Shown here piece after piece: positions 56,641-64,000 of a DNA stretch of 64,000 bases. The notes beneath the pieces are model-generated. The model made no database searches. It was not told where the DNA came from and was given only the letters and a program-made list of their open reading frames with translations. The first letter of the stretch is position 1. The number at the start of each line of letters is the position of its first letter. The DNA comes from Adiantum capillus-veneris. Lineage: Eukaryota > Streptophyta > Polypodiopsida > Polypodiales > Pteridaceae. The DNA lies in contig CM043949.1 in assembly GCA_014529385.2 (NCBI GenBank), positions 106,494,554-106,558,553 on the forward strand. Reading direction: 5' to 3'. The position numbers were made by a program, and so were the translations under genes.

Positions 56641-57283
56641 CAATTTTTAGTCACAATGCTAATCCCAACGCCACCATCAAGGATTCCCTTCACAGTTAAT
56701 CCCTCAGTAATGATTGTTATGGTCGCATTGGATTCATCACCCTCAAAGTGTTGTCCCAACTTGTTAACAGGTATTTCTATAACAAGGTTCTCATCTAGGT
56801 TGGATTGTGGATCTAAGTGTTCCTCCTCTATTGGCATCTCCCAAGGTCCATCCATCTGTGCAAACTGTGGTAGCCCAAACTTCAGTTCTCCATTGAGGAA
56901 GGCTCGAAGAGCTGAGACTAGCTCGGGGTCTTTATATAGTTTGGACATGATGGTGGTTCTAACTTCTGAAGACATGAAATCCATCAATTTGGCAATGCCA
57001 AGGGTCTATGGACTTGGTGAGGTTGTTGTTGCGTAGGGAACACGGTGTCTATAATCTGGATCTTCCTAGGTGCTGGTTCTAGATCCCTTTGGGTATTTTC
57101 TACCAAACTCCTTAATTGCTTGACTCGCTCAATCTCCTCTGTAGGGTTTGGGTAAGTTCCTATCTTCTTTTTGGATCCTGGCCATTGTGGCTCATGAAGA
57201 TCTTCCTTGTTGGTTTCTATGTTAGTGGTCGTTTTGGTCTCCATGGTTTCACCTGAATCAAAATCTTCTTCAGCGTCGTTCAT
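56640..57283 (-). pseudogene. Protease N-part and gag-pol junction (element H)
   Basis: 57283-56984 opens with MNDAEEDFDSGETMETKTTT in a frame other than gag. Near 56990 the sense moves to the pol frame: MMDFMSSEVRTTIMSKLYKD, then GLTVKGILDGGVGISIVTKN. LDGG stands where LDSG or LDTG is usual in a Ty3 protease. The next codon is TGA, as in element F. The gag-to-pol frame change at the same place in both copies may reflect a real expression signal or shared decay. Confidence 0.7.
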
Positions 57284-57306
57284 ATATACGGGGTCATCAC
57301 CAGTCC

Positions 57307-60300
57307 CTATGTTGGTCTTTGAACTGGGGTCTGACTTCGCTGCTTTTTGCGATCTCTTTCTTCGTGTTTTCTTCTTTTTCTGAGATTGGCAATTGATGTT
57401 GTGTCTCTTTCCTCAAGAATATAATTTTGTTTTTGGAGCATCGATCGTGTGAGTACGTTTACTGGTACCACGAGTGTACCTGGTGATGGCTCCTCGGTAA
57501 CTTCAATCAAGTTTAATGGCGTGATCTTCGATGCATTTGGATTATTTGGACATTGGGCAATCAAATGATCTATGCCACATCGATTACACATGAGTATCGG
57601 CATTGTAAACGTGCTCTCTTGATTGGTTTGCATTAGTGTGGAGTTCTTTTGTAGCCTAATAGGACACTCGGCTACACGATGTGGAACTCCACACTCATAG
57701 CATTGAAGAGGTGGTCTCTTAGTAGTGTAGTTGATAATTTGGCCTCTTGACGCAAGAGCACCTACTTGATATACAGGTTTGACTTGTCCCCAATAGTCCT
57801 CCATGTAGTATTGTGAACTTTCTTCAAGCACATCCATCCCATAGGCGATATTAGGATCTATAACTTCCTCATAGCCTTCCAAACAAGAAATAGATGACTC
57901 ACAACCCACTTGATTCACAAAAGTGACTCTTGGATGTGGTGGTTGCGGTCCTAGCACTGGAGGTGGTAAGGGTGTTGTTTGAACAACATTTTGGGCCCTA
58001 GGGACCATATGTTGTGATGTTTGTTCAAGAGGTGGGGCCGGCATCAATGCAGGCACTCGAGGTGTGTTTGTCCATGCTAAGGTTGGTCTATTGGCCATCG
58101 CACGCTTAAATACTATGTTATCCTTAGCTTGATGACCATACCTCCCACATGCATTGCAGTTCCCATTGAATTTTACTCTAAAAGTAGGGAATTCACAGGT
58201 ACTATGCTGTCCATAGCATACTGAGCACCATTGTTGCTCCCTTCTTGGATACATATGAGTGTTTTGCAGAGCACGATTGTCTCTAAGACTCTCTTGAATA
58301 GCCTTGGTGAGATCTGCTAAAGTCATCTCAGATATCTCTGGCTCCTTAGCAATAGGCTTTAGGGTCATTGGCTGATGCCCTAATGCTTGCAAGCTAATAG
58401 ATTTAGTCTCAACAGACACTCTTTCTCCTTGAATCATTAAGTTATCCTCCGATTGGATCGCAGTGGTGGTGACTGCTTCCCAAGTGGTGATACCTCTAAT
58501 GACTAGACCATTGTAGATATCCTCATGTCGTGATCCCCTAATGAATCTATCAAGCAATTGGTTATTGTTGAAGCGCTCATTTGGATTACAACAAGAATTC
58601 AAATGCTTCAAGCGACTTAGAAAGTCTCTCATCGACTCTCCTTCCTCTCGTTGGGCTTTCTGGAGCTGAGAGGCTACACCCCAAAGCACTCCCTCTCGTA
58701 TGTATTCTTTTAAGAACAGTCTCCTAAGAGTAGGGTAAATCATTTTTTCTTCCACCCTGAAGGTTCTATACCAATCCCCAGCCTTCCCACTTAAGGTTAG
58801 GCTTAAATCTTTGCTCTTATGTAGCTCATTGTGTTCTCCTAGAGAATCGCATATTTGTTCAAACACTTCGATATGCTTTCTCACATCCCCGTCTCCACTA
58901 AATTTTTGTGTGAGCTTGGCTATTTGTACTGCCTTACTTCTAGGCTCTCTATCAGGCGTGTTACGCATATTCTCAGCAATAGATCGACCAATAGCTTGAG
59001 CAAATGTTGCCAAGTCACCTAAGTGAGCAGGCACCGTGGGTGAAGGCGCTCCAGAAACTACATGTGGAGTAGGTATTGGCATTGGGCTTGGTGCATAGGA
59101 AGCCCTTGGGTTCCACGTTGGTTACGATGTTGTGCCATGTGGTGGTCCATAGTTCTTATGAGTGGCCCTAGGCATAGCAGACGTCGGATGTGACATGCTA
59201 ATGCTAGCCGGTATAGTCCCATGGAAATAAGAACTTGTGTATTGTGGTTGTGGAGCATAGGTAGTTGAAACAATGGGAGGGGTAGGGACTACATGAGTAC
59301 GTGGACCCATAGGTGCATACGATTGGTACGCACTTGTAGGTACTATTGCAGGCATTGAGCTTCCATGTAGCGGTGCTTTACTAACAAACGAGGTCCATGG
59401 TGTGTTTCTTGGCATGCCCATCATTGGGGTAGGCATGGTATCCGTGGTGTCATCTAGGGAAAGATGAGCTAGACTTGGAAAAGTAAAGCTATCACTTGTG
59501 GGCTCAGATTGCATTGAGACCCCTGGCGAAACAACATATGGGGGATCGATGGGACTCACTGGGGGAGTCTCCATTTGTGATAGAGTGGGTTGTTTCCCTT
59601 TGCCCGTGTCTAAAAATCGCATAGGACCCGTCGAAGGTATGTTTATTCCTCGATTTTGCCTCTCGGACTCGATAATCCTATGGATGACATTGCAGATCAT
59701 GTGTTGTTGTTCCTCTATACTAGTGGCACTAGATGTGGATTGTACAACTTCTAACCAACCCACATGGTATGTGTAGCCCATGTATAGGTCGGTCAAAGTC
59801 TCCGTGTGTAGTTCATATTCCCAATTTTCATTGAGATATACCCCGTCCAAACTTGGTGTACTAGAGGGTTGCCGTGAGGTGGATGCAATGTTTCTTCCCG
59901 TGTTTTGACTTTTAGTCACCGCTACCTTAGAGGCGACTTTGGAAGGTGGTAGCTCGGTAGGGCCCTCATTAAATGAGGTAGGTAGAATGTCCACGTGGAC
60001 ACTCTGAGGGAGTGTGGGGTCTACAAGAGATGTGAATGGTGATTCTACTTCCGCACCCCCTTCGTTTACTTCACTAGCCGTAGGTTCAGAGTGCGCAGCT
60101 CTACTAAAAGTTTCCATCAAACGGCTAAAAACACTAGTTCCAGGTTGTTGGGCCCAACTAGGTACGGTTTCATTTGTTCCCCCGGGGCTTTGTGTAAGAT
60201 GCTCTTCCATAATATCGTAGTCAGAGGAAGAGTCGCTAGTTGCTATATTTGGGTCTTGGGTTGCACTACCTTGGGTCCCCGCCGAGGGCGTAGACCCTAG

Positions 60301-60414
60301 CGTGGAAGGATAGAGAGTACCCCCATAAATCGAAGCACTAGCTAGTTGTTCGGACTCTAGCACACGACCAGATCGTAGATACATGTGCTTTGGGCGCCCT
60401 ACAAGTGTCGGCAA
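57307..60414 (-). pseudogene. Ty3 gag with four zinc knuckles (element H)
   Basis: Frame from the ATG at 60414 (with MYLRSGRVLESEQ) to the stop at 57307, broken once by a TAA at 59122-59124. The first ~430 residues are Ser/Thr/Pro-rich and disordered. The capsid core follows (AKLTQKFSGDGDVRKHIEVF, GKAGDWYRTFRVEEK, LLDRFIRGSRHEDIYN). Then four knuckle-like motifs: CSVCYGQHSTC, CNACGRYGHQAKDN (last Cys lost), CYECGVPHRVAEC and CNRCGIDHLIAQC. At ~1030 residues it is long for a plant gag. It assembles particles and binds RNA. Confidence 0.9.
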
Positions 60415-60765
60415 GTACCCTCAAAGGTTACTTGCTTTGTTTTGTGGGTGTTTTGCACCCCGTTTTCTACTTGATTTTTTCTTGTTTTTGATGTTTTTTG
60501 AGGTTCGAAAAACGGATTGGGACGTGTGATAGCTCAAAACGAGCATATCGCTTAGGAGATCTAGGCGCACTTTACAGAACACTGTTTGACTATCGGAAGC
60601 TCCCAAAGTCCCTAAAACAGTCAATTTATCCTAGTTTCTACTTGGGCACATGGCTTAAAATAGAAAGTTGAAGGGTGACTTGTGGAGGGAAAGTGCCCCA
60701 GATGCTTTCTCCTTTCACTTGAGCACTAGCCTATATATAGTGAATAGCATTTACCTTATATTATA

Positions 60766-60814
60766 AGACCAAGACCAAGACCAAGCCCAAGCCCAAGCTC
60801 AAGCTCAAGCTCAT
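60766..60814. repeat. Hexanucleotide array (AAGMYC)n
   Basis: About eight hexamers: AAGACC three times, AAGCCC twice, AAGCTC three times. A decayed version lies in the leader of element F near 25930-25965. Confidence 0.9.
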
Positions 60815-60939
60815 CAAATGATCCCGATCTACCTTTTTGGACTAACTTAAAATATTCCCCCCCACCAATAAATCAAATTTATTTTTTAGCCATTGCATTT
60901 TTTACGTTTTCTGTCATTTTTGTTTTTAATTTTCGGTTT

Positions 60940-61145
60940 TTCTGTGCAAAAAACGTAATGAGGAAATATTCTCTGTTTTTGTGCAGAAAACGAAATGGCC
61001 TAGCTGTGTGGAGAACGAAATGAACTAGCTGTGCAGAAAATGAAATGAACTAGCTGTGCAGAAAATGAAATGAACAAATATTCTTTGTTTTTGTGGAGAA
61101 ATCGAAATGAGCTAACTGTGCAGAAAACGAAATGAGCTAACCCAC
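60940..61145. repeat. Short tandem repeats around GTGCAGAAAACGAAATGA
   Basis: The core occurs at least six times, three in a row with ~28-bp spacing near 61015-61075. Confidence 0.88.
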
Positions 61146-61243
61146 GACACAGCAAAACCTTCCTACTTAAGCTTGGTGTCTCCACAGGGCAGCACAGAGT
61201 GCTTCCCGGAGCTTGGTGCAGGGCAATTGGTGCAGGGCAACCT

Positions 61244-61259
61244 CCCCCCAGCGGCGCCA
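61244..61259 (-). other. Primer-binding site of element H (tRNA-Asp-like)
   Basis: On the minus strand TTGGCGCCGCTGG follows the LTR end CGCACA after three Ts. Same site as element F. Confidence 0.78.
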
Positions 61260-61262
61260 AAA

Positions 61263-61858
61263 ATGTGCGCGTCTGCCGCACGTGTCGGAGCTAAGGACTT
61301 GCCGAGCACCGTGTGCGAGCCACGAAGGCTGCAAGCACACAACTAGCAGGCCTAGCAAGCTCACAGAGAGCAGGGGTGTGTCACTCACCTCCCTGCGCTT
61401 GTCGCCTTAAGGATTCCTCGCCGCGAAGAAGAGGGAGCCACCGCCGTACTACGCTCAACCGCCTCGCCGCCGCAGGTGCCGTCGCAATGCTCGATCACAC
61501 ACACACTCTCTCCCTCAAGCGCGTGCGCGCGCACACACACACACACACACACGCACACCTATGAGCACGCAATGGAGATGGGGATGGAGATAGGGCAAGA
61601 GCACTTCTTCTATTGCACACTGAGAGAATGGGTCAATTTTAGGTTTAGGTGACTTTTATATGAGCTCGCCCCATTCACATTTGGGCGCCCATGCTTAGCC
61701 AACTAGCCCTTGCGTGTTCCAGTTAGAGTGCGCCTCTCATCGGCGATCACTCTACCCTTTTCCTATTGGACCTACAAGCCCGGTGTCTGACTCTACTAAA
61801 TAAATAATACGGCGTCCGTCATAGGCGATAGGGTGTTCGTGAGCCACAAGGGTTAACA
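61263..61858 (-). repeat. 5' LTR of element H (596 bp)
   Basis: On the minus strand TGTTAACCC to CGCGCACA. It includes a CA/CG microsatellite at about 61496-61557 and matches 24126-24801 in reverse. Confidence 0.9.
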
Positions 61859-61861
61859 CCT

Positions 61862-61905
61862 GCCCCTTTGAGCTTCCTATGATCTTCTAGTTGTGTGTTT
61901 GCTGT
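61862..61905 (+). repeat. Opposite-strand LTR U5 fragment
   Basis: 'tttgagcttcctatgatctt' and 'ctagttgtgtgtttgc' match 24697-24735 inside the plus-strand LTR of element F, but here abut the outer end of the minus-strand LTR. No gene in 61859-61959. Confidence 0.6.
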
Positions 61906-61959
61906 TGTAGGAGTGCAACAGGAGCTTTCATAGGCATGTGGAAAATTTTAGCTTAGACC

Positions 61960-62203
61960 TGTCGGGATTCAAGCCCGTGTTCAACGTGTCAAGCCCATAG
62001 TGGGAACTTCTTCTATAGCATGCAGTAGCACTTCAGTGTAATAGGGTAAGCTTGCATGGCTTTGAAGCCTTGTATTGTATCTCCTTTTTTAATTATCAAA
62101 GAGAGTTTTTTAGCGTTAACTTGTCGAGCCTCTTCTCTCTCTCGTTCAATCTTTGCATGTCTCACCATTGCTCGCCTTCACCCACCATAGCTAGGTTCCA
62201 ACA
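61960..62203 (+). repeat. 5' LTR of element I (244 bp)
   Basis: Starts TGTCGGGATTCAAGCC and ends TTCCAACA. Aligns with 63809-64000. Confidence 0.93.
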
Positions 62204-62205
62204 AC

Positions 62206-62217
62206 TGGTAATAGAGC
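62206..62217 (+). other. Primer-binding site of element I
   Basis: TGGTAATAGAGC, a one- to two-base variant of TGGTATCAGAGC (tRNA-Met). 62218-62738 is leader without a gene. Confidence 0.82.
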
Positions 62218-62738
62218 TTGATGCTCTTGGAGGCCTCGGCTTGACTCAATCGTGGGAGCAGCCACTTGCAGAGGGGAAAGCCAACCAATTGACCTGCATC
62301 AAACTATCACAACCGGCATCAAACTGGTCACCTAGGCCTGCTGGTGAAAATCTGACACGGCAAGCCCTCTTGATTCATCATCTACACCCCGCTATGTCCT
62401 TCATCGTCATCTTTTGACTGCGCTGCTAGAGAGAGCTCGTTTACTTTTGTGTCAACACTTTTATTTAAAGTGGCCAACCTCATTTGATCCTTCAAGAAAG
62501 TGGGCATTCACACCCTCGCAAGGGCTTATTCCGTGCTTACACCTTTCGTGCTCGGTGCTCAGTAGCACATTGGCTAGTGATTGGCATCTTTTCAAGCTCA
62601 AAAACAATGAGTTGTAGTGAATTACAGATTTGCAAAAAATTAACAAAACCGATCATAAGATTTAAATATGGAATTTAAAGTAGATAAAGTCAACGATCCT
62701 GTTTCCACACCTGGCAAATCAAAGTAAAAGGCTATCTT

Positions 62739-63581
62739 ATGTGGAAAATTTTATGGAGTGTTGTGAAGCCGCTGTCAACCGACAAAGCAGGTACATCGAC
62801 TGCAGTTACCAAGGCATTATCTGTTGAGCAACAACGCAAGGACGAGCAAGAATTAGGTATTATTCTGACATCTCTTGAAGATTATTTTATTCATTATCTA
62901 GATGACATGCAATCTGCAAACGCTGCTTGGATGGAACTAGAGAAAGTGTTTGGTCCTAAAGTCAAATACTCCAAAATGAGCCTTAAATGGAGCTCTATTC
63001 TCTTTCTCTGGCTGATGATGAGAATAGCAGCTTTAGTTAAGAGATTGAAAAGCATTTGCACATAGTTGATTTATGTTGAAGCCCCTGTCCCATATGAATA
63101 TCTAATAGTCGTTTTTCTTAATAGCCTACTTGCAAAACTTCATCAAATTGTAACTATTTTAAAGGAGAAGGATGCACTGCCTTCTTTGCATGGTATTGTT
63201 AATTCATTGCAGGAAGAAGAGAAACAAGTACCACGTATTAATTTTGTTGTACCTATTGCATATGTAACTCGTGGTTGTACTTCGACTGCAAATTCAACCA
63301 GGACTGCACCTTCAACCAGGTCTACTACCAACACGAGACCTTGTGCAATATGTGGCCGCAGCAACAATCATCAAACCAAGGATTCTTTTAGCAAAAATCC
63401 TTGCATCCACTGTGGAAAGACCAATCATCCTTTCGATAAATGTTTTACAAAGAATAAAGGACAGATCAAGATGGTTGAAAGTGATGAAGATGGTGAAGTA
63501 CCAACGATGTCCTGTAGTTTTCAGTTTGTTTTGTTTCCTTTTTTATGTCAGTCATTTGTCAATAAAATGTACGGGTTATAG
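62739..63581 (+). pseudogene. Copia gag with zinc knuckle and protease stub (element I)
   Basis: The UBN2-type copia capsid region (LSVEQQRKDEQELGIILTSL, AAWMELEKVFGPKVKYSK) shifts frame near 62985-63070, and a TAG occurs at 63063. Sense resumes with EAPVPYEYLIVVFLNSLLAK. Two knuckles follow: CAICGRSNNHQTKDSF (last Cys lost) and CIHCGKTNHPFDKC (intact C-x2-C-x4-H-x4-C, about 63401). Just past the stop a short DTATHHY-like trace near 63577 marks the start of a copia protease, after which the pol is deleted. Confidence 0.85.
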
Positions 63582-63693
63582 ACACTGCCACGCATCACTA
63601 CTAAGACCAACGTTTTATGTTTAGCTATGAGTCCTGGTTTGTCTCACACTGATAGTTGTTTGAGGGAAGTGCACGCACACCTATGTTATTGTC

Positions 63694-63725
63694 AAAAAAA
63701 AGGGGGGGGGAGGGGGGGGGGGGGG
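63694..63725. repeat. A/G homopolymer run
   Basis: AAAAAAAA followed by about 30 Gs with two As. It may be an expanded purine tract or deletion junction; the exact length could be a sequencing artefact. Confidence 0.8.
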
Positions 63726-63808
63726 CTTCTGCTCACAGTTTCAGGTGATTGAACTCTACCATAGTTTGTATCAAGTCCATTGTTAGTAGTTCAGGCTTGA
63801 GGGGGGGT

Positions 63809-64000
63809 TGTTGGGATTCAAGCCCGGGTTCAGCGTGCCAAGCCCATAGTGGGAACTTATTTTTTAACATGCAGTAGCACTTCAGTATAATAGGGTAAGT
63901 TTGCATGGCTTTAAAGCCTTATATTGTATCTCCTTTTTTAATTATCAAAGAGAGTTTTTTAATGTTAACTTGTCAACCCTCTTCTCTCTTTTGTTCAATC
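63809..64000 (+). repeat. 3' LTR of element I, truncated by the window
   Basis: TGTTGGGATTCAAGCCCGGG follows the purine tract TTGAGGGGGGGT. 192 bp visible. Confidence 0.93.

Larger units (their letters stand above)
60415..61243 (-). other. Leader of element H
   Basis: No gene. It contains a hexamer array of the type AAGCCC/AAGCTC at 60766-60814 and a set of ~28-bp repeats (TGTGCAGAAAA-GAAATGA-CTAG) at about 60940-61145. Confidence 0.65.
48852..61858 (-). mobile_element. Ty3 element H (minus), best preserved family member
   Basis: 5' LTR 61263-61858, PBS 61244-61259, leader to 60415, gag 60414-57307, protease/linker 57283-55512, a 952-codon pol ORF 55415-52557, C-terminal extension to 51258, acidic ORF 50949-50528, 3' untranslated region, purine tract 49312-49324, truncated 3' LTR 48852-49311. 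About 13 kb. The RT, RNase H and integrase catalytic residues are intact, but stops in gag, protease and linker make it non-functional as read. No right-side TSD partner can be identified because the left end is truncated. Confidence 0.9.
61960..64000 (+). mobile_element. Copia gag-only element I (runs off the window)
   Basis: 5' LTR 61960-62203, PBS 62206-62217, gag 62739-63581, a stub of protease, purine tract, 3' LTR from 63809 to the window edge. The interior is only 1.6 kb, with no integrase or RT, so it is an internally deleted, non-autonomous copia. The left flanking five bases are AGACC; the right flank is outside the window. Confidence 0.9.

Overview
The window looks like nuclear DNA from a land plant with a large, repeat-rich genome. 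I find no convincing host gene, rRNA, tRNA or CRISPR array; nearly every stretch belongs to an LTR retrotransposon or its remains. The plant assignment rests on Ty3 elements whose primer-binding sites resemble tRNA-Asp and whose integrases lack a chromodomain (the Tat/Athila style), copia elements, gag-only elements, solo LTRs and CA/GA microsatellites. The species cannot be resolved. Stop codons and frameshifts are common, and many stops look like CAG/CAA/CGA to TAG/TAA/TGA changes, as expected of methylated silenced repeats.

Layout. (A) 257-7348 (+) is a complete gag-only element with 2.7-kb LTRs and AACCA target duplications. It sits inside (B) the gag gene of an older minus-strand Ty3 element (1-256 and 7349-8524), whose leader (8525-10223) holds ~275-bp tandem repeats and ends in a PBS and LTR stub. 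(C) A copia element is split: its RNase H and 3' LTR lie on the minus strand at 10246-10990, while its 5' LTR, gag, integrase and RT lie on the plus strand at 19417-23740. The two outer LTR flanks share CGATC, pointing to an inversion of about 11-23.8 kb. Inside that block lie a small copia LTR (11771-11954), a decayed unrecognised coiled-coil coding region (11955-15030), an integrase tail, a solo LTR (15650-17224) and a Ty3 LTR (18501-19416).

(F) 24126-48851 (+) is a decayed Ty3 element interrupted by (G), a 10.4-kb minus-strand element (32088-42520), and by a second solo LTR (45405-47040). (H) 48852-61858 (-) is a better preserved member of the F family, arranged tail to tail with F. (I) From 61960 to the window end lies a copia gag-only element.

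The F/H family is the most interesting content. Beyond gag, protease, RT, RNase H and integrase, its Pol carries a C-terminal extension with a second retropepsin-like domain (DTGA motif, in H) and a Trp-Val-Pro-Lys-rich module. This is followed by a short acidic ORF with a candidate splice acceptor before its start, an env-like position. Element G carries the same extension module although no RT or integrase can be seen in it. Together with a predicted gag first exon inside an LTR of element A, these are the least conventional features here.
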